From Pantoea eucrina (GTDB lineage: Bacteria; Pseudomonadota; Gammaproteobacteria; Enterobacterales; Enterobacteriaceae): a stretch of DNA of 64,000 nt. The stretch covers positions 62,001 through 126,000 of the forward strand of contig NZ_MIPP01000003.1 of assembly GCF_002095385.1 (NCBI RefSeq). The letters are read 5' to 3'. A program made the translations under genes and the position numbers. How positions within the stretch are numbered: the stretch's first letter is position 1; each line of letters starts with the position of its first letter. Below are positions 37,336 through 46,921 of this stretch, piece by piece. The notes below the pieces were generated by a model that saw nothing but the letters and a program-made list of their open reading frames with translations, was not told the DNA's origin and did not search any database.

Positions 37336-37354
37336 AATAATCATTCCTATTATC
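37336..37354 (-). promoter_or_regulatory. Fur box of the RyhB-type sRNA
   Basis: GATAATAGGAATGATTATT (minus strand) matches 14 of 19 positions of the Fur consensus. It overlaps the expected -10/-35 region just upstream of the sRNA start at about 37327. Iron-loaded Fur would repress it. Confidence 0.8.
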
Positions 37355-37514
37355 ATCTGTAAAGCTTTATTGAGAATTTTTCTCATTCCCACACAGTTAC
37401 TGCGCCTGCTTTCTGGACGATATGGCTGTTATTGCTGCTGGCGTGCGGGGGAGTTTGGGAACTCTTACCGGTTTGCGATACACTCTGGCTATTGCCTCAG
37501 AATCGTTGAGTTCT

Positions 37515-39131
37515 ATGCTAAAAATTCTCTTCTCGCTGCTGCTGAGTTTCAGCGCTTTGAGCGCGTCTGCTGCGCCTGCGGAATCGATCCGTCAGACCGG
37601 CTTTGTCTATTGTGTAAACGGCAGCGTTAACACTTTTAACCCGCAGATGGTCAGCAGCGGCCTGGTGGTTGATACCCTGGCCGCGCAGCTCTACGACAGA
37701 CTGCTGGACGTTGACCCTTACACTTATCGTTTAATACCCGATCTGGCGCAGAGCTGGGAAGTGCGCGATAACGGCGCAACCTACCGGTTTCATCTGCGGC
37801 GGAATGTCTCTTTCCAGCATACCGCCAGCTTTACGCCCCGCCGCACGCTGAACGCCGATGATGTGGTATTCAGTTTTGCGCGGATGTTTGACCGGCATCA
37901 TCCGTGGCATAATGTTAACGGCGGCAGCTATCCCTATTTTGACAGCCTGCAGTTTGCCGACTCCGTCCAGAGCGTCAAAAAGCTGGATCGCTATACCGTG
38001 GAGATCCGCCTGAACGCGCCTGACGCCTCTTTTTTATGGCATATCGCTACCCACTACGCGCCGGTACTGTCACAGGAGTATGCCGCGCAGCTGGATGCCA
38101 AAGGGCAGCAGGAGAAGCTGGATCGCGAACCGGTGGGCACCGGCCCCTATCAGCTGAGCGAGTATCGTACCGGGCAGTATCTGCGTCTGGCGCGCAATCC
38201 CTGGTACTGGAAGGGCATACCGCGCCTGCAGCAGGTGGTGATTGACCTGGGCGTTGGCGGCACCGGACGCCTGTCAAAACTGCTGACCGGCGAGTGTGAC
38301 GTACTGGCTTATCCGGCGGCGAGCCAGCTCTCGATCCTGCGCGACGATCCGCGTTTGCGCATGACGCTGCGCCCCGGCATGAATATCGCTTATCTGGCGT
38401 TTAACACCCGCAAAGCGCCGCTGGACCGGCCTGAAGTGCGGCACGCGCTGGCGCTGGCAATCAATAATGAGCGCCTGATGGAGTCCATTTATTACGGCAC
38501 GGCGGAAACTGCGGCGTCTATCCTGCCGCGCGCCTCGTGGGCCTATGACAGCGACGCCCGCGTAACGGAATATAATCCGGACAAATCGCGCGCGGCGCTG
38601 AAAGCCCTCGGCATCGAAGACCTGACGCTGCGTCTGGTGGTGCCAACCACCTCCATGTCCTGGAACCCCAGCCCGCTTAAAACCGCCGAGCTGCTGCAGG
38701 CGGATCTGGCGCAGGTCGGCGTTAACGTTATTATCACCCCGGTTGAGGGCCGCTTTCAGGAAGCGCAGCTGATGGCGATGAACCACGATTTAACCCTGAG
38801 CGGCTGGGCCACCGACAGCAACGATCCTGATAGCTTCTTCCGTCCGCTGCTCAGCTGTGCGGCGATCCGTTCCCAGACCAACTATGCTCACTGGTGTTCC
38901 CCGGCGTTCGATGAGTCTCTGCAGCGCGCCCTGCTCTCTCAGCAGCTCTCCGCGCGGATTGAAAGCTATGACCATGCACAGCAGCTGCTTGCTCAGGAGC
39001 TGCCGGTATTGCCGCTCGCCTCTTCACTGCGCGTGCAGGCGTACCGGCACGATATTCAGGGGCTGGTACTGAGTCCGTTTGGCAACGCCTCTTTCGCCGG
39101 CGTACATCGTGATGAGCAGAGCGGAGAGTAA
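37515..39131 (+). CDS. sapA: SapA periplasmic peptide-binding protein
   Basis: A 538-residue SBP_bac_5-family protein with a signal peptide of about 20 residues (MLKILFSLLLSFSALSASA). It is the first gene of the sapABCDF ABC transporter, linked to antimicrobial-peptide resistance in Salmonella and Haemophilus. In E. coli the SapBCDF part exports putrescine. The start is ATG 37515; an upstream in-frame extension lacks a signal peptide and is rejected. The RyhB-type gene lies divergently upstream. Confidence 0.93.
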   Translation: MLKILFSLLLSFSALSASAAPAESIRQTGFVYCVNGSVNTFNPQMVSSGLVVDTLAAQLYDRLLDVDPYTYRLIPDLAQSWEVRDNGATYRFHLRRNVSFQHTASFTPRRTLNADDVVFSFARMFDRHHPWHNVNGGSYPYFDSLQFADSVQSVKKLDRYTVEIRLNAPDASFLWHIATHYAPVLSQEYAAQLDAKGQQEKLDREPVGTGPYQLSEYRTGQYLRLARNPWYWKGIPRLQQVVIDLGVGGTGRLSKLLTGECDVLAYPAASQLSILRDDPRLRMTLRPGMNIAYLAFNTRKAPLDRPEVRHALALAINNERLMESIYYGTAETAASILPRASWAYDSDARVTEYNPDKSRAALKALGIEDLTLRLVVPTTSMSWNPSPLKTAELLQADLAQVGVNVIITPVEGRFQEAQLMAMNHDLTLSGWATDSNDPDSFFRPLLSCAAIRSQTNYAHWCSPAFDESLQRALLSQQLSARIESYDHAQQLLAQELPVLPLASSLRVQAYRHDIQGLVLSPFGNASFAGVHRDEQSGE

Positions 39132-39134
39132 CCG

Positions 39135-40100
39135 ATGATTATCTATTTACTGCGCCGTTTGCTGCTGCTGGTGATCACCCTGTTTCTGCTGTCGCTGGTG
39201 AGCTTCAGCCTGAGCTATTTCACCCCAAACGCGCCGCTCGAAGGCGCGTCGCTTCTCGATGCGTGGTGGTTCTGGACCCAGGGTTTGCTGCAGTTTGATT
39301 TTGGCGTCTCCAGCATTAACGGGCTGCCGGTTGATCTGCAGCTGCGTGAAGTCTTCCCCGCCACGCTGGAGCTGTGCGTGCTCGCGTTTATGCTCGCGCT
39401 GCTGGCCGGTATTCCGCTCGGTATCTGTGCCGGGGTCATGCGTAAAAAATGGCCGGACAGAGCGATCAGCGCGCTGGCGCTGCTGGGCTTTTCCATGCCG
39501 GTATTCTGGCTGGCGCTGCTGTTTACCCTGTTTTTTTCACTAACGCTCGGCTGGCTGCCGGTATCGGGTCGATTCGACCTGCTTTATCCGGTGCAGAATG
39601 TCACCGGGTTTGCGCTGATCGACGCCTGGCTGAGTCCGTCGCGCTGGCGTCATGAGATGCTGCTGAGCGCGCTGTCACATATGGTGCTGCCTGTGATCGT
39701 GCTCGCCGTAGCACCCACCACCGAAGTGATCCGGCTGCTGCGCATCAGTACCAGTGAAGTGATGGATAAAAATTATGTTAAAGCGGCGGCTACCCGCGGC
39801 CTGTCGCGCTTCACCGTAATCCGCCGTCACGTGCTGCATAACGCTCTGCCACCGGTGATCCCGCGGCTGGGACTGCAATTTTCGACCATGCTGACGCTGG
39901 CGATGATCACCGAAGTCGTTTTCAACTGGCCGGGTCTGGGACGCTGGCTGATTAACGCCATCCGCCAGCAGGATTATGCGGCCATTTCCGCTGGCGTAAT
40001 GGTTGCGGGCGGGCTGGTGATTATCGTCAGCGTTCTCTCTGATATTCTTGGCGCCGCCCTGAACCCGCTAAAGCACAAGGAGTGGTATGCCCATCGATAA
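39135..40100 (+). CDS. sapB: SapB ABC-transporter permease
   Basis: A 321-residue inner-membrane permease of the OppB/DppB type with six membrane helices. The EAA loop is near residue 213 ([25 protein letters not shown]). It starts three bases after the sapA stop and overlaps sapC by 14 bp. With SapC it forms the membrane channel driven by SapD/SapF. Confidence 0.95.
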   Translation: MIIYLLRRLLLLVITLFLLSLVSFSLSYFTPNAPLEGASLLDAWWFWTQGLLQFDFGVSSINGLPVDLQLREVFPATLELCVLAFMLALLAGIPLGICAGVMRKKWPDRAISALALLGFSMPVFWLALLFTLFFSLTLGWLPVSGRFDLLYPVQNVTGFALIDAWLSPSRWRHEMLLSALSHMVLPVIVLAVAPTTEVIRLLRISTSEVMDKNYVKAAATRGLSRFTVIRRHVLHNALPPVIPRLGLQFSTMLTLAMITEVVFNWPGLGRWLINAIRQQDYAAISAGVMVAGGLVIIVSVLSDILGAALNPLKHKEWYAHR

Positions 40101-40977
40101 CGTTTACGCCGAGAAGCGGCTGCCAAGCACGCTGCGCCTCAGCTGGCATCACTTCTACCGCGATACGGGCGCGATGATCGGCCTGTATGGCTTTGGCACG
40201 CTGCTGCTGCTCTGCCTGTTTGGCCGGCTGATCGCGCCGTATGGCATCGATCAGCAGTTTCTGGGCTATCAGCTGCTGCCGCCCTCCTGGTCACGCTACG
40301 GCGACGTCTCATTTTTCCTCGGCACTGACGACCTGGGCCGTGATGTGCTGAGCCGCCTGCTGAGCGGCGTGGCGCCGACGGTGGGTTCCGCGCTGGTGGT
40401 GACGCTGCTGGCCGCGCTGGCCGCGCTGCTGCTGGGTATTCTGGCGGGCATGACGCGCGGCGTGCGTTCCGCCGTGATGAACCACGTTCTGGATACGCTG
40501 CTGTCAATTCCGTCACTGCTGCTGGCGATTATCGTGGTTGCTTTTCTCGGGCCGCAGCTGGCGCACGCCATGCTGGCGGTGCTGCTGGCGCTGATCCCGC
40601 GGCTGGTACGGGAGATCTACACCGCCGTGCACGATGAGCTGGAGAAAGAGTATGTTGTGGCGCTGCGTCTGGACGGCGCCCGCAATCTCAGCATTCTCTG
40701 GAACGCGGTGCTGCCCAATATCCTGCCGCTGCTGATTGGTGAGTTTACCCGCTCACTGTCGATGGCAATCCTGGATATCGCCGCGCTGGGCTTCCTGGAC
40801 CTGGGCGCACAGCTTCCTTCGCCGGAATGGGGAGCGATGCTGGGAGATGCGCTGGAGCTGATCTATGTTGCGCCCTGGACGGTGATGCTGCCGGGTGCGG
40901 CGCTGATGATAAGCGTCCTGATTGTTAACCTGCTGGGCGACGGTATCCGTCGCGCGGTTGAGGCGGGAGCTGAATAA
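40087..40977 (+). CDS. sapC: SapC ABC-transporter permease
   Basis: A 296-residue DppC/OppC-type permease. An N-terminal helix (about 28-50) comes first, then a transmembrane domain with the EAA loop ([27 protein letters not shown]) near residues 184-210. It overlaps sapB by 14 bp and sapD by one base, showing tight translational coupling. Confidence 0.95.
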   Translation: MPIDNVYAEKRLPSTLRLSWHHFYRDTGAMIGLYGFGTLLLLCLFGRLIAPYGIDQQFLGYQLLPPSWSRYGDVSFFLGTDDLGRDVLSRLLSGVAPTVGSALVVTLLAALAALLLGILAGMTRGVRSAVMNHVLDTLLSIPSLLLAIIVVAFLGPQLAHAMLAVLLALIPRLVREIYTAVHDELEKEYVVALRLDGARNLSILWNAVLPNILPLLIGEFTRSLSMAILDIAALGFLDLGAQLPSPEWGAMLGDALELIYVAPWTVMLPGAALMISVLIVNLLGDGIRRAVEAGAE

Positions 40978-41972
40978 TGCCGCTACTGGATATCCGCAAT
41001 CTGACGATTGAGTTTATGACGCCCGAAGGGCCGGTCAAGGCGGTGGACCGCATTAACCTGACGCTGAGCGAGGGAGAGATCCGCGGGCTGGTGGGGGAAT
41101 CAGGCTCCGGAAAAAGCCTGGTGGCTAAAGCGATCTGCGGCGTTACGAAAGATAACTGGCGCGTTACCGCCGATCGTATGGTGTTTGACGACATCGATCT
41201 GCAGCGTCTTTCGCCGCGCGAACGGCGTAAAATCATGGGGCACAATGTCTCGATGATTTTTCAGGAGCCGCAATCCTGTCTCGATCCCTCGGAGAGCGTC
41301 GGCCGCCAGCTGATGCAGGCGATCCCACGCTGGACGCATAAGGGCCGCTGGTATCAGCGCCTGTGGTTCTGGCGCAAAGCACGCGCTATTGAATTACTGC
41401 ACCGGGTAGGTATTCGCGATCACAAAGATATTATGCGCAGCTTTCCCTACGAACTTACCGAGGGCGAGTGTCAGAAAGTGATGATAGCGATTGCGCTGGC
41501 AAATCAGCCGCGCCTGCTGATTGCCGATGAGCCGACTAACGCCATGGAGCCTACCACCCAGGCGCAGATATTTCGCCTGCTGAGCCGCCTGAACCAGAAT
41601 AACAACACCACGATTCTGCTGATCAGCCACGATCTGCGCACCATGAGCAAATGGGCTGACCGCATTAACGTGATGTATTGCGGACAGACGGTGGAGACCG
41701 CGCAGAGCGAAGAGCTGATGAGCACGCCGCACCACCCCTACACGCAGGCGCTGATCCGCGCGATGCCCGATTTTGGCAGCGCGCTACCGCACAAAAGCCG
41801 TCTGAACACGCTCTCCGGCGCGATTCCGTCGCTGGAGCATCTGCCGATTGGCTGCCGGCTTGGCCCGCGCTGCCCCTACGCGCAGCGCAAATGCGTTGAA
41901 ACGCCGCGCCTGACCGGCAGTAAATCGCATCTGTTTGCCTGTCACTTTCCGCTTAACCGGGAGCGTCAGTAA
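40977..41972 (+). CDS. sapD: SapD ABC-transporter ATPase
   Basis: A 331-residue ATPase of the DppD/OppD class. Walker A is [12 protein letters not shown] (about 41-52) and Walker B is [14 protein letters not shown]. The signature motif reads LTEGECQKV instead of LSGGQ. The C-terminal oligopeptide-ABC domain carries the cysteine cluster [14 protein letters not shown], a likely Fe-S site. In E. coli SapD is also required for Trk potassium uptake. The altered signature is a known trait of SapD. Confidence 0.95.
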   Translation: MPLLDIRNLTIEFMTPEGPVKAVDRINLTLSEGEIRGLVGESGSGKSLVAKAICGVTKDNWRVTADRMVFDDIDLQRLSPRERRKIMGHNVSMIFQEPQSCLDPSESVGRQLMQAIPRWTHKGRWYQRLWFWRKARAIELLHRVGIRDHKDIMRSFPYELTEGECQKVMIAIALANQPRLLIADEPTNAMEPTTQAQIFRLLSRLNQNNNTTILLISHDLRTMSKWADRINVMYCGQTVETAQSEELMSTPHHPYTQALIRAMPDFGSALPHKSRLNTLSGAIPSLEHLPIGCRLGPRCPYAQRKCVETPRLTGSKSHLFACHFPLNRERQ

Positions 41973-42775
41973 TGGAAACCCTGCTGGAAGTACGCAACCT
42001 GAGCAAAACCTATCGCTATCGCACCGGGCTGTTTCGTCGCCAGCACGTCGAGGCGGTAAAAAATGTCAGTTTTACGCTGCGTGAAAAGCAGACACTGGCA
42101 ATCATTGGCGAGAACGGCTCCGGCAAATCCACGCTGGCCAAGATGCTGAGCGGCATGGTGGCTCCGAGTGCCGGTGAAATGCTGATTGACGATCATCCGC
42201 TGAGCTATGGCGACTACGGCTATCGCAGCCAGCGCATCCGGATGATTTTTCAGGACCCGTCGACCTCGCTGAATCCGCGCCAGCGCGTCAGTCAGATCCT
42301 CGACCTGCCGCTGCGTCTGAATACGGAGCTGGATGATGAGGCGCGCGAGCAGCGTATTATCAGCACGCTGCGTCAGGTCGGGCTGCTGCGCGACCATGCA
42401 GGATACTATCCGCATATGCTGGCGCCGGGCCAGAAGCAACGCCTGGCGCTGGCGCGGGCGCTGATCCTGCAGCCCAAGGTGATCGTGGCCGATGAGGCGC
42501 TCGCCTCGCTGGATATGACCATGCGCTCTCAGCTGGTTAACCTGATGCTGGAGCTGCAGGAGAAACATGGCATCGCCTATATCTACGTCACGCAGCATCT
42601 TGGCATGATGAAACATATCAGCGATCAGGTGCTGGTGATGCATCAGGGTGAAGTGGTTGAGCGCGGCGGCACCGCGGATGTTTTAGCCTCGCCGCTGCAT
42701 GAGCTGACCAAAAGGCTCATCGCCAGCCACTTTGGTGAAGCGCTGACCGCTGAAGCCTGGCGGCGCGCGCTCTGA
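41972..42775 (+). CDS. sapF: SapF ABC-transporter ATPase
   Basis: A 267-residue ATPase of the DppF/OppF class. Walker A is GENGSGKSTLAK, the signature reads LAPGQKQRLALARAL and Walker B is VIVADEALASLD. It pairs with SapD. It overlaps the sapD stop by one base and closes the sap operon; fabI follows after a 141-bp gap with its own promoter region. Confidence 0.95.
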   Translation: METLLEVRNLSKTYRYRTGLFRRQHVEAVKNVSFTLREKQTLAIIGENGSGKSTLAKMLSGMVAPSAGEMLIDDHPLSYGDYGYRSQRIRMIFQDPSTSLNPRQRVSQILDLPLRLNTELDDEAREQRIISTLRQVGLLRDHAGYYPHMLAPGQKQRLALARALILQPKVIVADEALASLDMTMRSQLVNLMLELQEKHGIAYIYVTQHLGMMKHISDQVLVMHQGEVVERGGTADVLASPLHELTKRLIASHFGEALTAEAWRRAL

Positions 42776-42916
42776 ATGCCGCCCGTCTCGCGGAAAACGC
42801 GGTGCGGTTTACCGTATTTGACACAGACGTGCTAGAATCCGCACGTCGATTAACGTCGGTCGTATACTTTTTAATCATCACGACCGCCAACAACAATGAC
42901 CATAAGGATTACAGCT

Positions 42917-43705
42917 ATGGGTTTTCTTTCCGGTAAGCGCATTCTGATTACTGGCGTTGCCAGTAAACTCTCCATCGCCTACGGTATTGCGCAGGCGATG
43001 CATAAGCAGGGCGCAGAACTGGCTTTCACCTACCAGAACGACAAACTGAAAGGTCGTGTGGAAGAGTTCGCTAAAGAATTGGGTTCAGACATTGTTCTGC
43101 CTTGCGATGTTGCAGAAGATGAGAGCATCACTGCCCTGTTCACTGAGCTGGCAAAAACCTGGCCAAAATTTGACGGTTTCGTGCACTCTATCGGCTTTGC
43201 CCCGGGCGATCAGCTGGATGGTGACTACGTCAATGCCGTGACCCGCGAAGGTTTTAAAATCGCGCACGACATCAGCGCTTACAGCTTCGTGGCAATGGCC
43301 AAAGAGTGCCGCGCGATGCTGAACCCGAATGCAGCCCTGCTGACCCTCTCTTATCTGGGCGCAGAGCGTGCTATTCCAAACTACAACGTTATGGGTCTGG
43401 CGAAAGCGTCGCTGGAAGCTAACGTACGCTACATGGCTAACGCAATGGGTCCGGAAGGCGTGCGCGTCAACGCCGTATCTGCGGGTCCAATTCGTACCCT
43501 GGCTGCCTCCGGCATCAAAGATTTCCGTAAAATGCTCTCCCACTGTGAAGCGGTTACCCCGATTCGCCGTACGGTGACCATCGAAGACGTAGGTAACTCT
43601 GCGGCCTTCCTGTGCTCCGACCTGGCAGGTGGTATCACCGGTGAAGTTGTTCACGTTGATGGCGGCTTTAGCATTGCTGCGATGAACGAGCTGGAACTGA
43701 AATAA
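42917..43705 (+). CDS. fabI: FabI enoyl-ACP reductase
   Basis: A 262-residue NADH-dependent enoyl-acyl-carrier-protein reductase, the last step of each fatty-acid elongation round. The catalytic residues Tyr146, Tyr156 and Lys163 are present in the same positions as in E. coli, as is Gly93, the triclosan-sensitive form. Start at ATG 42917 with AAGGA upstream. A GC-rich hairpin follows the stop. Confidence 0.98.
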   Translation: MGFLSGKRILITGVASKLSIAYGIAQAMHKQGAELAFTYQNDKLKGRVEEFAKELGSDIVLPCDVAEDESITALFTELAKTWPKFDGFVHSIGFAPGDQLDGDYVNAVTREGFKIAHDISAYSFVAMAKECRAMLNPNAALLTLSYLGAERAIPNYNVMGLAKASLEANVRYMANAMGPEGVRVNAVSAGPIRTLAASGIKDFRKMLSHCEAVTPIRRTVTIEDVGNSAAFLCSDLAGGITGEVVHVDGGFSIAAMNELELK

Positions 43706-43713
43706 GTTTTGCA

Positions 43714-43746
43714 GGGGCGAGCCTGACTCGCCCCACTCCCTCTTTG
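43714..43746 (+). terminator. fabI terminator
   Basis: An 8-bp stem, GGGGCGAG (43714-43721) with CTCGCCCC (43727-43734), followed by a pyrimidine-rich ACTCCCTCTTT tail. Confidence 0.65.
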
Positions 43747-43899
43747 ACCGCACTATATACCCATTCGATATTAATTATTCCCCTTCATTCTTTTGCCTGT
43801 GCCTGACCATCAGCGACGATAAGCCTGCCCCCGAGTGGCGACACGCTTTTCAGAATTTCCCGTCGTACGCTCAGCCCGAATTTAGCGAAAGGATGGATT

Positions 43900-45021
43900 A
43901 TGGAACAACGCCGTTTTACCGGCCATAACCTCTGGCTGTATGAAAGCCAGGCTCGCCCATACACCTCCACCACTGCCCCGCTGGTCCCCGAGGCCGCCCT
44001 GGTTAACGATCGATTCCTGCTTGGTCTGCAGCAGGAAGTAACGGTTTTACAGCCGCTGTTTCGCCGCTTTCAGCCGGCATTGCTGGCGGCTCGCGATGTA
44101 AGCCAGCTGTTGTTTCCCGACAGCCTGACGGCATCGCAAACGCATACGCTGACACTCTATGACCGGCTAAGCGCGGCCCTGACGGTCGCCCAGGTAGCGG
44201 GCGTTCAGCGCCTGTGCAATCACTACTCAGCGCGCCTCAACCCGCTCCCCGGTCCCGACTCTTCCCGCGAGAGCAACAATCGCCTGACGCAGATGACGCA
44301 GTATGCCCGTCAGCTGGCGATGCAGCCGGCGCTTATTAACGCTCACAGCCTCGGCGCGCTGGAGGCGGTGGGACTGACAGAGCCCGATATCATCACGCTG
44401 ACCCAGATTATCGGTTTCACAGGATTCCAGGCGCGGATGGTGGCTGGCGTGCAGGCGCTGCTGGCACAGCCGGTACGCTGGATCCCCGGCGCATCAGTGC
44501 CGCCCGACGCCTGCGCCACGCTGTTTGCTGAAGATAATCTCTGCTCGCCCGGGCTGAAGCCGCTGGAGCGACGTTACGCCAGCCTGCAGCAGCTGAGCGC
44601 GCAGGCTGACTGTCTGAACGATAGCGATCTGGAGCCGCTGAGCTGGCTGCTGATGTATGATGCGCCGGTTCTGAGCGGCCTGCAGCGCCTGAAACAGCAG
44701 CTGCTGCCGGTTAACCCGGAGGCGGAAGCGCTGGCGCTGGCGGTCAGCGCGCGTATTCTCGGCTGTCGTCAGCGTTTTACACGCTACGCCGGTGAGTGGC
44801 GTGAAGCGTTGCTGGCTGACGCTGCGCATAATCGCGACGCGGTGGCTGCGCTGAGCGGGCAGCTGACGCGTCAGCCCGATCGGTTTAGTGCCGCCCACCT
44901 GCAGCCGCTGATCAACAGCGGCTGGGATCATACCGCCCTGTTTACGCTGTTGCAGAGAGTGGCGCTGGCCAGCTGGGAAGACCGGCTTACTATGGCGCTG
45001 GCAGAGACGCGTCAGTCATGA
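43900..45021 (+). CDS. yciW: YciW AhpD/CMD-like protein
   Basis: A 373-residue cytoplasmic protein made of two AhpD/carboxymuconolactone-decarboxylase-like helical domains, matching E. coli YciW (375), which lies between fabI and rnb. E. coli YciW has been connected to cysteine and sulfur metabolism, with no firm biochemical activity. Start at ATG 43900 with GAAAGGAT upstream. It overlaps the convergent LysR gene by ten bases. In E. coli rnb is its direct neighbour; here about 7 kb of other genes intervene. Confidence 0.9.
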   Translation: MEQRRFTGHNLWLYESQARPYTSTTAPLVPEAALVNDRFLLGLQQEVTVLQPLFRRFQPALLAARDVSQLLFPDSLTASQTHTLTLYDRLSAALTVAQVAGVQRLCNHYSARLNPLPGPDSSRESNNRLTQMTQYARQLAMQPALINAHSLGALEAVGLTEPDIITLTQIIGFTGFQARMVAGVQALLAQPVRWIPGASVPPDACATLFAEDNLCSPGLKPLERRYASLQQLSAQADCLNDSDLEPLSWLLMYDAPVLSGLQRLKQQLLPVNPEAEALALAVSARILGCRQRFTRYAGEWREALLADAAHNRDAVAALSGQLTRQPDRFSAAHLQPLINSGWDHTALFTLLQRVALASWEDRLTMALAETRQS

Positions 45022-45908
45022 AGATGGCGGCGCGCCTCATCAAAAAAGTGCTGCGCCAGCGGTGAGGCACGTCCCGGCTCTGCGATCACCAGCGCAGCCT
45101 GTCGTCCCATTGGTGCCATATCGATCGGGCGCCGCGCCAGGTTCTGCAACAGTTCGGGCAGCAGATGTCCGCACGGTGATACCATTACGCCGAGGCCAAC
45201 CTGTGCGCTCTGCAGCAGTTGCATAATGGAGGCGCTCTCAACGATCACACGCGGCAGCACACCGGTTTCGCGCAGCTGGCCATCAAGATAACGCCGGAAA
45301 TAGCGCGTGGGTTCAGCCAGACAGAGCGGCTGCGCTGCCAGGGTATGCAGTGAGAGCCGCTGCTGCTTCAGCAGCGCCGGAAAGTGCTGCGGGTTAAAAA
45401 TCGCTTCCACTCCGCCGTCGTTCAGCAATGCCGTCTGAAAGTGCAGCTCGCGCAGGGACGTCAGCTCAAAAAAGCCGATGCCGCCGTCAACGGTATGGCT
45501 GTTCAGCGCTTCCAGTAACTGATCGGCGCTCATCGCCGCGACGCGATAGTCCAGCTGAGGATAGCGCGCCTCGACCGCTTTAAGCAGCGCCGGCAGTGCC
45601 ACGCTGCACTGCGGCATCACGCCCAGCCGCAGCGTACCGTTTACGCCATGCTTAAGAGATTCAACCTCCAGCTTCAGTCCCTGATAGACAGAAACAATTT
45701 CCCGCGCCCAGGTCAGCACCCGCTCACCTTCCGGGGTAAAGCCGTCAAAGTTGTTACTGCGGTTAATCAGCGATAACCCCAGCTCACGCTCGAGGTTTTT
45801 GAGCCGCATTGAGAGCGTAGGCTGGCTGACAAAACTCGCTTCTGCCGCCCGGCCAAAATGGCGCTCCCGCTCAAGATTACACAGGTAAATTAATTGTTTT
45901 ATGTCTAT
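45012..45908 (-). CDS. LysR-family regulator with a non-ATG start
   Basis: The first ATG (45809) would leave out the DNA-binding helix-turn-helix. The same frame is open upstream to ATA 45908 and reads IDIKQLIYLCNLERERHFGR then AAEASFVSQPTLSMRLKNLE, an intact LysR HTH that normally begins with Met-Asp-Ile-Lys. A stop codon lies three codons further up. Translation therefore either starts at ATA/ATT or the start ATG has mutated to ATA. The effector-binding domain (about 90-295) is complete. The HTH start resembles regulators seen near formate dehydrogenases, and a YdeP-type molybdoenzyme lies 4 kb away; the link is speculative. Confidence 0.75.
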   Translation of the reverse strand: MDIKQLIYLCNLERERHFGRAAEASFVSQPTLSMRLKNLERELGLSLINRSNNFDGFTPEGERVLTWAREIVSVYQGLKLEVESLKHGVNGTLRLGVMPQCSVALPALLKAVEARYPQLDYRVAAMSADQLLEALNSHTVDGGIGFFELTSLRELHFQTALLNDGGVEAIFNPQHFPALLKQQRLSLHTLAAQPLCLAEPTRYFRRYLDGQLRETGVLPRVIVESASIMQLLQSAQVGLGVMVSPCGHLLPELLQNLARRPIDMAPMGRQAALVIAEPGRASPLAQHFFDEARRHLHD

Positions 45909-46070
45909 TTTGATTACCTATCAACGACTTATGAACTATAAAACATCTGATAAAATTATTATGTACTAACCTGCGTAATAAATAAAAAATTGCTCAGATA
46001 CAGAGTGCGGATGATCAGGTAGCTCAGCATGAATGTCAAAATGAAACATCTGTGTGCCGCATCTCGCACG

Positions 46071-46271
46071 TTACCTTCTCATTACGATGACATCATTCAG
46101 CGGCTCACCTTCCATAACCTCGCCCTCTTCCGTCGCCAGGCTGTAGCGGTACATCTTGCACGGCCCTGAGTAGCCGTTGCACTGATACACAATTATGCTG
46201 CCGGGCTTTACCGCTGCAGCTGAGACCTGATCCCCATTGATTAATACACCGTGATGTGGCAGATGCCTGGC
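46071..46271 (-). pseudogene. Remnant reading frame without start codon
   Basis: Between stops at 46272-46274 and 46071-46073 the minus strand reads a protein-like sequence, ending in GSIIVYQCNGYSGPCKMYRY then SLATEEGEVMEGEPLNDVIV. It has no usable start codon, so it looks like the 3' part of a lost gene. I do not recognise the family. It belongs to the accessory segment 45.0-52.3 kb. Confidence 0.4.
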
Positions 46272-46417
46272 TTATTAATTCCAGCAAAAAACCGCCTGGG
46301 GGCGGTTAAAAAACGGTGTGAATCGCTGCTCTTTGGCTGAATTACAACCTGCCAATGGCCGCTACTCCTTGCTGGATAATTCGTTAGCCGATTTTCTCCA
46401 GAGAAGCCCGGCTCTTT

Positions 46418-46846
46418 CTACTGAGGTGCGACACGAACTGGTATAACTTCATTCATGCTTTTCGGACGCATAGGGAATGTTTCTGACTCTATGGCTCCTT
46501 TTATAGCGTCGACTGCTGCAGCACAGAGCTTTTGGTTTCCTTCAAGCACCATGACATCCGTAGGCTGCTGGCCTACTGGCTGTGTAACTTGCAGGGTGCA
46601 GATCTTGCCTCGGTATAGATCAGTATCAAAGAGGCGATATTGTATGGCAGAAGTGAACTGGCATACCCACAGAAGTGTATCTCTGTCTGCTTTCGCCTGA
46701 GGAATTTGCGACTCACATTGATTCTTCAACCCGACCGCAGTTGGAAATTTAGAAGATTGCTTCGCCTTTAGTCTGGCCTGAGATTGCGGATTAGACTGAC
46801 AACCAGCCAGCAGTACGACAAGAGCTAAAAAAAACGATTTTTTCAT
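46418..46846 (-). CDS. Lipoprotein with TolA C-terminal-like domain
   Basis: A 142-residue lipoprotein. The signal peptide has lipobox LAGC (Cys at about 15), followed by a Gln/Lys/Ser-rich linker. A domain (about 65-142) has the pattern of TolA domain III: GKICTLQV strand, GNQKLCAAAVDAIKGA helix with the paired cysteine, and FPMRPKSMNEVIPVRVAP. TolA-III binds TolB, filamentous-phage g3p and colicins. A free lipid-anchored copy is often found on plasmids, phages or islands. An 18-bp inverted repeat ends eight bases before the start, so its ribosome-binding site borders a strong hairpin. Confidence 0.65.
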   Translation of the reverse strand: MKKSFFLALVVLLAGCQSNPQSQARLKAKQSSKFPTAVGLKNQCESQIPQAKADRDTLLWVCQFTSAIQYRLFDTDLYRGKICTLQVTQPVGQQPTDVMVLEGNQKLCAAAVDAIKGAIESETFPMRPKSMNEVIPVRVAPQ

Positions 46847-46853
46847 CATGGCT

Positions 46854-46902
46854 TCCATGCGGGTAATTTGGTCTCTTATATCACCCAAATTACCCGCATG
46901 GA
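46854..46902. repeat. Perfect 18-bp inverted repeat at the lipoprotein start
   Basis: TCCATGCGGGTAATTTGG (46854-46871), 13 bases, and its exact reverse complement at 46885-46902. It lies just upstream of the TolA-C-like lipoprotein gene. It may be an operator, a translation-control hairpin or the ends of a small mobile element. Confidence 0.85.
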
Positions 46903-46921
46903 AAGTTACACCTAGCCAGGG

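Noticed and set aside
41470-41540. Possible inactivating change in the SapD signature motif
   Set aside because: LTEGECQKV instead of LSGGQ is, as far as I recall, the normal SapD form, so it is not damage.
46105-46287. 60-codon minus-strand frame starting at TTG
   Set aside because: Low-complexity shadow of the more protein-like headless frame at 46071-46271.
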